Origin: a virus
DNA: 64,000 nt
Virus record (IMG/VR): IMGVR_UViG_3300035070_002626
Coordinates: 186,001 to 250,000 of that record
Strand: one strand, 5' to 3'
Part shown: positions 15,115 through 22,749 of the stretch, piece after piece
Numbering within the stretch: the first letter of the stretch is position 1
Layout of the letters: each line of letters starts with the position of its first letter
The notes under the pieces: generated by a model
The model's database searches: none
What the model saw: the letters and a program-made list of their open reading frames with translations, nothing else
What the model was told of the DNA's origin: nothing
Program-made: the position numbers and the translations under genes

Positions 15115-17349
15115 TTATCCTCGAGCTAGTGTTAATAATCTATCTAGCTCTGATTCGATCATTGGGTCACGCTCTGCTTTTAGTGCAGGTTTTCCTGTGT
15201 CAATGTCTGTTACTTCTGTCATATCTTCATCGTCGAGATCTTGTTGATTTGCTTTAGTAAGAGGCTCTTCCTGCGTCGGATCTTCATTTATGGATTCATT
15301 TGCACTAATAAACTTTTCGCCTTGTTTCTCAATCAACTTTTTAAGTGCAACTGCTCCTAGCACGAGTGCAACTGCTGCGCCAATTTCAAATTTGTTGTCG
15401 ATGAGCATTTGTGCATATTCTTCACCAATTGCACTTTTAACCCAATCCCATCCTTGATCCATATAATATGCCCCAGTTGCGCCTGCTGCAATTTTACCAG
15501 CATGTTTTTTTAGTAGCCATTTTAGTACTGGCCATGCACCTCTTGCTGCTACAAATTTAAGAACCCATACTGCTGCTGCTACAAGTGGAGCCATTTCTGT
15601 TAGTTGAGCTTCACTCATAAACGGACGCAATTCTCTTGCGCGGCTTGGGTGCTTTAACATTCTTAAGCCTTTAGATTCACGTTGTCTTATAACTTCCGGA
15701 GTTACGCCCATTGCACTTGCAACCTGTTGCAGTGTGTATTCTTTTTTAAAAGGCCCTATACCAAATCTTGCTTGTATAACTTTTTTAATTTTTACATCAT
15801 CAATTGCATCTAGTTGTGCTGCTAAAACTTTTTTTAATTTTGCACCGTCGACTCCGCTAAAATCAAAATCATCAATGGTGCCGCCAGGCATATCTACTTG
15901 TGTTGCTTTTTTGGTAATATCTTTAGCATCTACTGTATCGTCTGTTGGGATACGTACACCTTTGTATTGAGGACTGTTACCTGCATATGGCATTGCTTCT
16001 CCTAGTGGCTTAAAGCCTCTAGTACTGCCAGTTGGTTCTCCGTTTGGTGCAATTTCTCGTGTGCCACCGAGGTTGCTAAGTGGTCTAGCCTGTGGGCGCA
16101 TGCTACTTGGTCGTGCCATCGGACGCAGGCTAGTCATTGGTGCATTTTCACCAAGCTCGATGTTGAATTCTTTGAGTCTGGCTAGTACCAGTGGTCTACA
16201 ATCGGCATCGGGATTATCCAAACCCATTTCGTAAATGTCATCAAATAGTTCATCGTCGCCAATTAGTCCGTACAGTTGCTCAGTTGCAAATTCTCCAGCT
16301 GGGCCACAATGCAATGGTTCTTTCATAAGTTCAGCTAGTTCTGCCATTTGTTCTGGTGTGCCAGGCAGTGCCCATGTACCTTCGGTAATACTGTCTGCCC
16401 ACTGTTCAAATACGTCAGCTTCTTTCATGTTAGTTTCCTTTATTTTTGCTATTATTGGCAAAGCTTCTTCAATTCGACTATCAAGTGTGTTTGTTGAAAA
16501 CACTTCTCTTACCTTGTCAATGGTTTCATCAAGATCAGTAATTTCCATTGGATCCCATGATGCAAAGATATCTTTATAGCCCTTACGACTAATCATTTTC
16601 TTTGCTTTGCGTTTAAGGTCTTTATAGTGCCTAACTGCATCTTCAGCAATGCTTACTGCATCAACATTTTGACCAAACGATTTACTTTTAGTAGCTCTGA
16701 TAAATTTACTTAATGTTGCTATTTCATTAACTGTGTCACTGATGTGTTGACCAATCTGATCGTATGGATTACCACCTTCAGTTACATGCCTTGCCATTGC
16801 TTTACCGCCGCTTATACTACGGAATGGCATCTTAAATCTTTCGCCTTGACTGTTTTCAACAAACAAACTTTCAATGTTTCTAAAACGTGCTTCGCCTTCG
16901 CCTAGTTTTCTTGAATGTTTGATAATAAGCTTTGCTGGGCCTTGTTTATTATAACTAGTTTTGTTTGTACCGTTCCAGCCTTCAGCTAACTGGGCCATAC
17001 TTTTCATTGAATACTTTAATCTATTCATGTTGTTAAGGCTAAATGTATACAAGTTACGCTTTGCTATATTTCTAATAACTGCAAGAAAATCATACCAATC
17101 ACCGCGGTCATCACGCTCCATTGTGCGTCCGATACTGTCGCCGTAGTATACTTCAATTTTGTCTTCGCCGTCTATTAGAATGACTACTGTCCCGTAATCT
17201 TTGTTTTCAGTTTTAAAATTAAACGAAATCAAGTCAGCATCAGCTGCATTCACAGTAGGCTTGCCCATAGCGTTAAGTGCTTTAGGGTCAAAGTCTCGTG
17301 TTACTATTGTGTCAAAAATTTGTTGTGCTGCGTTGTTATCTTGTGCCAT
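15115..17349 (-). CDS. Virion-type protein with sigma-70 region 4 domain and membrane segments
   Basis: 744 residues. Residues 1-400 resemble a large protein family of marine T4-like virions (DYGTVVILIDGE, DWYDFLAVIRNIAKRNLYTF, then EPLHCGPAGEFATEQLYGLIGDD; from memory). Residues 405-460 are a Pro/Arg/Met-rich linker. Residues 518-578 match sigma-70 region 4: ARFGIG, then YTLQQVASAMGVTPEVIRQ and LKHPSRARELRPF, which lines up with E. coli RpoD RFGI...YTLEEV...VTRERIRQ...LRHPSR...LRSF. Residues 586-604 and 654-670 are hydrophobic; the tail is acidic. It lies downstream of gp17. It could be packaged and act on host RNA polymerase. Confidence 0.75.
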   Translation of the reverse strand: MAQDNNAAQQIFDTIVTRDFDPKALNAMGKPTVNAADADLISFNFKTENKDYGTVVILIDGEDKIEVYYGDSIGRTMERDDRGDWYDFLAVIRNIAKRNLYTFSLNNMNRLKYSMKSMAQLAEGWNGTNKTSYNKQGPAKLIIKHSRKLGEGEARFRNIESLFVENSQGERFKMPFRSISGGKAMARHVTEGGNPYDQIGQHISDTVNEIATLSKFIRATKSKSFGQNVDAVSIAEDAVRHYKDLKRKAKKMISRKGYKDIFASWDPMEITDLDETIDKVREVFSTNTLDSRIEEALPIIAKIKETNMKEADVFEQWADSITEGTWALPGTPEQMAELAELMKEPLHCGPAGEFATEQLYGLIGDDELFDDIYEMGLDNPDADCRPLVLARLKEFNIELGENAPMTSLRPMARPSSMRPQARPLSNLGGTREIAPNGEPTGSTRGFKPLGEAMPYAGNSPQYKGVRIPTDDTVDAKDITKKATQVDMPGGTIDDFDFSGVDGAKLKKVLAAQLDAIDDVKIKKVIQARFGIGPFKKEYTLQQVASAMGVTPEVIRQRESKGLRMLKHPSRARELRPFMSEAQLTEMAPLVAAAVWVLKFVAARGAWPVLKWLLKKHAGKIAAGATGAYYMDQGWDWVKSAIGEEYAQMLIDNKFEIGAAVALVLGAVALKKLIEKQGEKFISANESINEDPTQEEPLTKANQQDLDDEDMTEVTDIDTGKPALKAERDPMIESELDRLLTLARG

Positions 17350-17354
17350 AATAC

Positions 17355-17362
17355 TATTTATT
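17355..17362 (-). promoter_or_regulatory. T4-late-type promoter motif next to an ATG
   Basis: Minus-strand AATAAATA, five bases upstream of the ATG at 17349 and overlapping the gp17 stop codon. No ribosome-binding site lies between. It could start a near-leaderless late mRNA for the sigma-domain protein. Confidence 0.35.
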
Positions 17363-18932
17363 AAAACATTGCCACAAACGGCAAAGGTTCAATTTGATCC
17401 TCTCCAAAATCAGTCATGTGTGTATCCAGTTCCTTGTGATACCCTGTTAAAATTTGCAACATACGAATAGCTAATATGGTAGACATAACCAAATCATCTG
17501 TTTCTCCTGGTTTAGCTGCATAGCTAGTGCCATGGGCTACGAAATTTTTAAATTCGCTTATCAAGCTTCTGCTACGAACTGTCATTTTGTCTGTTTCTAC
17601 AAGTGTTTTTAACTTTGCACACGCCGAAACTTTACTCTTATTGGTAGTGTTAAATCCTTTGCGATATCGTCTGCTACTGCCACTAACAACACTGTTGTCG
17701 CTTAGGAAGTAACCAGGTATGTTTTGTTCTCCGTATTGCTCAATAGTAATCAATGCAGCTTCACCTAATGTGTTGTTTTCAACCGAGTAGTATATACTCT
17801 GTGCATCTTGAACCTCATCGTTAATATGTTTAATAATATCAACTAGTATACGAATTTGGTCTGGAATAGGAGTTTTATTGTGTCGCCATTCTGCTATCTG
17901 TTCTGTTGTGTTAGCCTCAAACACTTGGATAGCACTTGGGTCGCCGCCTGTGCCCAGACTTGGATCTAATGCTACTACATAGATTCTATTTTTCTGTGGC
18001 TTTTTATACCAGCGAACTTGTCCAGTTTTGTACAACGGCTCTATACCTTCAAGGTCGATCAGTTTGGTTGGAGCAATAAGTGTTTCGTCGTTAATAATGA
18101 ATTCACAATCCATTTCTCGCCGAAAACGCTCAACTCCTAATATCGCACGTTGCTCATCTGCCCATTCTTCGTCTCTGTCAGGATGCTCGGCCCAATATGC
18201 TCGATATGCTTTAAATCCATTAATACCCAAGTCTTTGGTATTTCCAAACTCGTCTTCGGTTTTGTTTGCACCTTTCCATATGTATGCAAACTGATCCTCA
18301 TCACTATTCGGTGTACTAGTAATAATAGCTCCACCACCTGTACTCAATGTAGGCGATATACTAGTCCAAAATTCTTTAGCAATAGTAGGTCGAACAAATG
18401 CAAACTCGTCACAATATAAAAGTGTAATACTCATACCACGTCCGGTATTTTCAGTTGTTGTTTGTGCTACAATACGACTTCCGTTGTCAAATTCAATACT
18501 GCCTTTATTATAACTTACTACACCGGCTCGTATGTGATTTGGACATGCTTCATATGCATACCTTACACGTTGCATAATCTCCTGAGCACCTGCATACTTG
18601 TGCGCTGCAACAAGAATTGTACTGTCGGGCTTGAACATACCAAACCAAAGAAGATAACCAGCAGCACTTGTGCTCTTACCGGTTTGTCGAGGCATCATTG
18701 ATATTGAAAATCTGTTTTCATGATAGGTTTGAATCAAGCGTTCTTGAAATTCCCATGGATCGTATTGCATTTTTCCTTGCACAGGGTGTTGTATGAAGAA
18801 AAAGTTCTTCATAAAGTATTCAGCACCCTTTACTGGATCAGCACACAACACAAATTCTTGAATTTGCTGCTCGGTGTATTCTTCTTTTTTATGGGGACTT
18901 TTAATTAGTACCCCGTCAAGTGATTTACTCAT
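17361..18932 (-). CDS. 17: Terminase large subunit gp17
   Basis: 523 residues (T4 gp17 has 610). The ATPase domain has the Walker A PRQTGKST at 81-88, the adenine-binding segment WEFQERLIQ before it, and the Walker B TLLYCDEFAF. The C-terminal RNase-H-like nuclease has VALDPSLGTGGD (first metal aspartate) and a late ETDDLVMS. It cuts concatemers and pumps DNA into the prohead through the portal. Unlike T4, the gp16-like gene is not adjacent; the region upstream holds an oppositely oriented HNH gene. Both catalytic centres look intact. Confidence 0.96.
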   Translation of the reverse strand: MSKSLDGVLIKSPHKKEEYTEQQIQEFVLCADPVKGAEYFMKNFFFIQHPVQGKMQYDPWEFQERLIQTYHENRFSISMMPRQTGKSTSAAGYLLWFGMFKPDSTILVAAHKYAGAQEIMQRVRYAYEACPNHIRAGVVSYNKGSIEFDNGSRIVAQTTTENTGRGMSITLLYCDEFAFVRPTIAKEFWTSISPTLSTGGGAIITSTPNSDEDQFAYIWKGANKTEDEFGNTKDLGINGFKAYRAYWAEHPDRDEEWADEQRAILGVERFRREMDCEFIINDETLIAPTKLIDLEGIEPLYKTGQVRWYKKPQKNRIYVVALDPSLGTGGDPSAIQVFEANTTEQIAEWRHNKTPIPDQIRILVDIIKHINDEVQDAQSIYYSVENNTLGEAALITIEQYGEQNIPGYFLSDNSVVSGSSRRYRKGFNTTNKSKVSACAKLKTLVETDKMTVRSRSLISEFKNFVAHGTSYAAKPGETDDLVMSTILAIRMLQILTGYHKELDTHMTDFGEDQIEPLPFVAMF

Positions 18933-18966
18933 GTTAATACTTATCTACTGTGTGTGGCCTTATGCA

Positions 18967-18974
18967 GTTAAATA
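18967..18974 (+). promoter_or_regulatory. T4-late-type promoter motif before the HNH gene
   Basis: GTTAAATA followed by CTG, eight bases before the ATG at 18983. Its position favours 18983 over the earlier ATG at 18962 as the HNH start. Confidence 0.4.
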
Positions 18975-18982
18975 CTGTTAGC

Positions 18983-19528
18983 ATGGAAAGTACATTAATA
19001 CTAGCACCCGACTACCAACCAGTAAGTTTCTTGCCACTATCAACAATTAGTTGGCAAACAGCAATTAAGTTGTTTTTCCTCGACAGGGTAACTGTACTGG
19101 AATGGCACGATGACTGGGTGGTACACAGTACAAAGTTGGACATACGAGTACCAGCAGTTGTTGTGTCCAATCGAGGATTTAAACGTTCTAGAAAAAAACC
19201 ACGTTTTACCAGGCAAGGATTGTATCTTAGAGATGTATACACTTGCCAATATTGCGAAGAAGTTGTTGGAAAAAAAGATTTAACGTTGGATCATGTTATA
19301 CCAATTAGCCGAGGTGGCAAAACAACATGGGAAAACAGTGTAACTGCATGTGGATCGTGCAACTCGAGAAAGGGCAGTGCTCTGTGGAAACCAATCAAGC
19401 AACCAGTTGCACCAGATTATTGGGATATTGCAAATCGTATTAGAAATATCCCAATGAAAATACGTCACGAAAGTTGGCAAAAATACATTGGTGCAACAAA
19501 TGTAACTGTTACTCGTCTATCTGCTTAG
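18983..19528 (+). CDS. HNH endonuclease
   Basis: 181 residues from ATG 18983; an upstream in-frame ATG at 18962 would add seven residues. The beginning ESTLILAPDYQPVSFLPLSTISW is that of the phage HNH family whose members usually begin at this point. The nuclease core has CQYC, then LTLDHVIPISRGGKTTWENSV (catalytic D-H, N) and CGSCN, so both zinc-knuckle pairs and the H-N residues are present. It is a free-standing gene on the strand opposite to gp17, as in many T4-like marine phages. It may act in packaging or as a homing enzyme. Confidence 0.88.
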   Translation: MESTLILAPDYQPVSFLPLSTISWQTAIKLFFLDRVTVLEWHDDWVVHSTKLDIRVPAVVVSNRGFKRSRKKPRFTRQGLYLRDVYTCQYCEEVVGKKDLTLDHVIPISRGGKTTWENSVTACGSCNSRKGSALWKPIKQPVAPDYWDIANRIRNIPMKIRHESWQKYIGATNVTVTRLSA

Positions 19529-19646
19529 GCTGAACGTTTCTTACAAACTGCTCTGCACTGACTGCGTACTCAACCGGAGCTGGCGCAACCCTAGGAGCAG
19601 GCTTGGGGGCAGGTTGAAGCCCGCCAATTTTAATACTGTTAATCAT
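19509..19646 (-). CDS. Small proline-rich protein
   Basis: 45 residues from ATG 19646, ending at 19509 inside the convergent HNH gene. The sequence begins MINSIKIGGLQPAPKPAPRV and continues with APAPVEYAVSAEQF. The start overlaps the stop of the 51-residue gene upstream (GATGATTAA), so the two form a coupled pair. A Pro/Ala-rich spacer and short helix suggest an adaptor or tail peptide. No family recognised. Confidence 0.45.
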   Translation of the reverse strand: MINSIKIGGLQPAPKPAPRVAPAPVEYAVSAEQFVRNVQPKQIDE

Positions 19647-19794
19647 CTTCTCTCTTTACAAGTTCTATTTTAATGGCATCTTCTGCTCGTAGTATATTAT
19701 AACGCTGTTGCACATCCTGTGTTATATGATACACTAGATCAAGTTTTTGCAACTTTGCTTCAAGAGCAGGTGTTGACACATTTGATAATTGCAT
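19639..19794 (-). CDS. Small coiled-coil protein
   Basis: 51 residues from ATG 19794. It is one long predicted helix with heptad spacing of hydrophobics (LEAKLQKLDLVYHITQDVQQ, then RYNILRAEDAIKIELVKRE). It lies nine bases downstream of the nuclease gene stop and its stop overlaps the start of the proline-rich gene. No weak or strong ribosome-binding site is evident. Function unknown; a small structural or chaperone role is possible. Confidence 0.45.
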   Translation of the reverse strand: MQLSNVSTPALEAKLQKLDLVYHITQDVQQRYNILRAEDAIKIELVKREDD

Positions 19795-19802
19795 ACATTG
19801 TC

Positions 19803-20249
19803 CTAAACTTCAACCACGCCTTCGGCAATAAGTTTGGCCCTGTTAGCCATGTGATGTTCTAGTAATTCTTCTTTGCTGCCACCCATGTAAGGAACTGCAT
19901 GTCCTTCTAGCATCATTATCTCTGTAACAGGCATTGTCCTATCCTGTGGTGCATAGTATACACTAAAGTCGCCTAGGATACGTCCAAATTTGCCTTTCAT
20001 GTCTTCGCCGTCTCGTGCTATCTGTGTTTTAAGCACAAGGTTTGGCGCTTCTAGTAGTTCTATCATACGCTTTTTTGCTGCTAATCCAAACTTTTTTTCT
20101 ACTAAATCTCTTGTGCGGCTTTCGGGTGTGTCGATACCCATGATTCTCACACGTTCATCTCTCATCCAAATACCAAAACCCAAGTCAATGTCAACATCAA
20201 CTGTGTCACCGTCAACGACATTTACCAATTTGGCCTTATATTCGTACAT
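19803..20249 (-). CDS. Staphylococcal-nuclease-like (thermonuclease) protein
   Basis: 148 residues. The SNase fold shows VVDGDTVDVDIDLGF, VRIMGIDTPESRT (the E of the catalytic region), AKKRMIELL and KGKFGRILGDF with the second arginine. These are the calcium and phosphate-binding residues of thermonuclease. There is no signal peptide, so it acts in the infected cell or in the virion. AGGAGCACAAC precedes the start. It may degrade host DNA or RNA. Widespread in marine myoviruses. Confidence 0.88.
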   Translation of the reverse strand: MYEYKAKLVNVVDGDTVDVDIDLGFGIWMRDERVRIMGIDTPESRTRDLVEKKFGLAAKKRMIELLEAPNLVLKTQIARDGEDMKGKFGRILGDFSVYYAPQDRTMPVTEIMMLEGHAVPYMGGSKEELLEHHMANRAKLIAEGVVEV

Positions 20250-20276
20250 GTTGTGCTCCTGTTATGGTATTATCTA

Positions 20277-21140
20277 TTAAGAAAGATCGTCGTATAAGAT
20301 GAGGTTAAAAGTGCTACTCACTAAACTGTTGTTTGTAGTACTGTATGCACGAACTTCGATGTCACAACCTGCAACTATTTTTAATGGAATTGTGTAATTT
20401 TTTGAATATGTTGTTGCACTCACTGTGATAATGTCACGAGCATTCCAAGAACCATTTCCTGCTGCATTAGGGTCACGTGTCATAAACATTGCAATTGCAT
20501 CTGTATTTTGCTTACCAGCGCCAACAGTCCATTGTGTTACATATCCGGTTTTGCCTTCAGGTATTGTGTACAATGCCATAAATGTTTGTCCACGTCCGGA
20601 TGCAGTAATGCCTACGCCGTCTAAGCCAATGATTGCTAACACTGTGCTAGTGTCATCACTGGTAATACTGATTGTTCCTTCGTTAACACCTGATGTGCCT
20701 GCTGAAAGAACCTTTACACGAAACACCCGCCTGAACGCAGCAACTGATGTACTACCAAGATTAACTATTTCTTCAATAATTGCACCTGCTTGGCTTAGAC
20801 CTTGAATTTCTACATTTCTTGCGCCTGTACCAGTTGGATTGTCTTGGACTGCACTACTAGTTACTGTTACGGTTTCCGCAGTTTCGATGTATGTGTAAAT
20901 TCCGCCGCCATCCCAGATAGTTTCTTTGTTGCTGTCAACATCTATATTCATACCAAACTTTTCAATGTAGCTTACGCCATCAACATCTCCCGCACTGATA
21001 TTGATTGCCCAACTGAATGTATCACCAGATGTTCGGAGTATAGGTTGCCCGGCGGCATTGTAATCCATTGCCTGGTGTATATCATTTAATTGATAGTTTG
21101 GATGTTGATGTACGTATGATGTAGGACCAATAATTGACAT
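20277..21140 (-). CDS. Virion structural protein, beta-rich
   Basis: 287 residues, rich in Thr, Ser, Val and Gly with alternating strands (TVTVTSSAVQDNPTGTGARN, EGTISITSDDTSTV). The first 30 residues (HQHPNYQLNDIHQAMDYNAAG) hold no signal peptide. The pattern GYVTQWTVGAG...DIEVRAYST resembles phage decoration or receptor-binding jelly rolls, but no family is certain. GAGGTAATACA precedes the ATG. It lies in a run of head/virion genes and is probably a late structural component. Confidence 0.6.
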   Translation of the reverse strand: MSIIGPTSYVHQHPNYQLNDIHQAMDYNAAGQPILRTSGDTFSWAINISAGDVDGVSYIEKFGMNIDVDSNKETIWDGGGIYTYIETAETVTVTSSAVQDNPTGTGARNVEIQGLSQAGAIIEEIVNLGSTSVAAFRRVFRVKVLSAGTSGVNEGTISITSDDTSTVLAIIGLDGVGITASGRGQTFMALYTIPEGKTGYVTQWTVGAGKQNTDAIAMFMTRDPNAAGNGSWNARDIITVSATTYSKNYTIPLKIVAGCDIEVRAYSTTNNSLVSSTFNLILYDDLS

Positions 21141-21144
21141 TGTA

Positions 21145-21522
21145 TTACCTCGGATATCCTTTAAATGCTATAACTGGGCTTTCGGTGTGAACACCGTCAG
21201 GTTCTCGACTGCCTGTGTGCGACCCGTCTTCTTTACTAACCATCCCAAGTGCAGCAAACGCTTTCTTTGCCATATCTCTTTCTACATCAGAGAACGGGCT
21301 AATAAGACCATCGCCGCCAATCCAACTTTCTGGATCTGGCATGTTTTCATTGTTTCCTTCAGCGTCCATTCCGGCCATGGCGATAGTAGCACGATACATA
21401 TCGTAGTAGCCTTTGCTTCTCACATGGCCAGGACTTGCTGCTTGATGCACATGGGGCGCTTTGCCTTTCCTGTGCTTAAAACGCAAGCCTCTTTCTTCCT
21501 GTAGGAATTCAATAGCTCTCAT
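21145..21522 (-). CDS. Probable internal head protein with LQE cleavage peptide
   Basis: 125 residues. It starts MRAIEFLQEERG, a short amphipathic peptide ending in L-x-E, the form of the T4 internal-protein targeting peptide cut by gp21. The rest has HVHQAASPGHVRSKG, then DMYRATIAMAGMD, PESWIGGDG and ERDMAKKAFAALG, a C-terminal pattern I associate with virion proteins of marine T4-like phages. The start overlaps the stop of the upstream gene as TAATG. Packaging is inferred from the peptide and the context. Confidence 0.6.
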   Translation of the reverse strand: MRAIEFLQEERGLRFKHRKGKAPHVHQAASPGHVRSKGYYDMYRATIAMAGMDAEGNNENMPDPESWIGGDGLISPFSDVERDMAKKAFAALGMVSKEDGSHTGSREPDGVHTESPVIAFKGYPR

Positions 21523-21812
21523 TAGATATTATAAACTCCGCTGTTTGCACTTGAAGCAGTGCCTACTTCGGCAGCTGTAGAATTACTACCAACAATAGTA
21601 AGCTGATTGCCGACACCTATATACATGTATCTTGTGTTGTTTGCAGGAATAACTATTGGCGCACTATAGATAGTGTCTGCATTTTCATTTGGCTTACCTG
21701 CAAGAATAACTTGTGCTGTTACGCTGTTACTGCCAGTTGAGATCATTGCTTTATCTGTAGCCCAGGCTTGTGCTGAAATTGCACCTGCGTATACTGTTGA
21801 TTGACTAGCCAT
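21522..21812 (-). CDS. Small beta-rich virion protein
   Basis: 96 residues, Ala/Ser/Thr/Val-rich (VTAQVILAGKPNENADTIYS, then NNTRYMYIGVGNQLTIVGSN). The composition and strands resemble phage tail or head decoration domains, and a small structural protein of the fibre region (54380-54694) has a similar layout. No catalytic motif. AAGGAAAAATAA lies ahead of the ATG. Function unknown; late structural context. Confidence 0.55.
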   Translation of the reverse strand: MASQSTVYAGAISAQAWATDKAMISTGSNSVTAQVILAGKPNENADTIYSAPIVIPANNTRYMYIGVGNQLTIVGSNSTAAEVGTASSANSGVYNI

Positions 21813-21822
21813 TTATTTTTCC

Positions 21823-22749
21823 TTATGATGTAATCTTGCTTACTGGTTTTTTACTCCACATACGGCAACTCCAGTAGCCTGCTTTTGTTCTATCTTTTTT
21901 ATCTGAGCAATTGTGTCTGGCACGGAAGTTCTTACGAGCGTCTGGGTTGTCTCTGCGGATTTCCATGTTAGGATCGCCAAAGTTTACTTTTTTAACATTT
22001 CCTGTTTTAGGATCTTTTACATACACTTTAAACTTTTTAACATCGCCCCTTGATGGCTTGCCAAGCTTAACTTCACGTCCTTGGTATTTGGCTTCATTGG
22101 TTTTGCCATACTCCAAGGTTTGCATCACATTGTTAACCATTGCGCTAACATCACTTGAGCCCATTTCTTCATCATCAGCATGAAGTTCAGCTTCTTGTTC
22201 AATTGCGTCAATCATACGGTCAACACCGTACTGTCTCACCAGATCGCTAAATCCCCCCATGGTCATGAGTCTACGCTTGATAATGTCTGCTACATCGTCT
22301 GAATCTTCAACAAGTTCAAAACTTTCAGCAAGTGCAGTGTGATGTTTTTTCATATAGAATGCAGCAGTATCTTTGTTACCCATGCGTTCGTGAAATTTTG
22401 CTTGATCAGAATAGTTAGTTGTAACCTCGGCTGATTCAAAATAATTTGTTGCTGCTTCTCTACCGTGCTTTTTAATGAACTCTGCTTTACTCATGTTTTC
22501 AGCATCGTCAAGTTGAGAATCTTTCATCTTGCCTTCGGATACTTCGTCGTCGTCACTCATTGTGCAGCCGCAGCCTTCGAGCACCGATAGTCCATATTCA
22601 TCTGCTTCAATAACCACACCATCATCGTTGTGACTTGCAACATCAAACTCTAGTGCTAGTTCTTCGTTAACAACAGCGACAAATACATCGCCCTCAATCA
22701 TAAACGACTGTGCTCTTTCGCTTTCGGAGATGTATTTTGTTAAACTCAT
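21823..22749 (-). CDS. Virion-associated protein with ISE cleavage peptide and Cys-containing C-terminus
   Basis: 308 residues. The N-terminus SLTKYISESERAQSF contains an I-x-E site. A Cys pair lies in EGCGCTMSDDDE. Residues about 110-160 form helices, then a basic C-terminal third with KFKVYVKDPKTGNVKKVNFG and ending RARHNCSDKKDRTKAGYWSC, a module I recall as widespread in marine T4-like phage proteins. It may bind DNA in the head. The start overlaps the stop of the 474-residue gene as ATGA, so these two are coupled. Confidence 0.6.
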   Translation of the reverse strand: MSLTKYISESERAQSFMIEGDVFVAVVNEELALEFDVASHNDDGVVIEADEYGLSVLEGCGCTMSDDDEVSEGKMKDSQLDDAENMSKAEFIKKHGREAATNYFESAEVTTNYSDQAKFHERMGNKDTAAFYMKKHHTALAESFELVEDSDDVADIIKRRLMTMGGFSDLVRQYGVDRMIDAIEQEAELHADDEEMGSSDVSAMVNNVMQTLEYGKTNEAKYQGREVKLGKPSRGDVKKFKVYVKDPKTGNVKKVNFGDPNMEIRRDNPDARKNFRARHNCSDKKDRTKAGYWSCRMWSKKPVSKITS

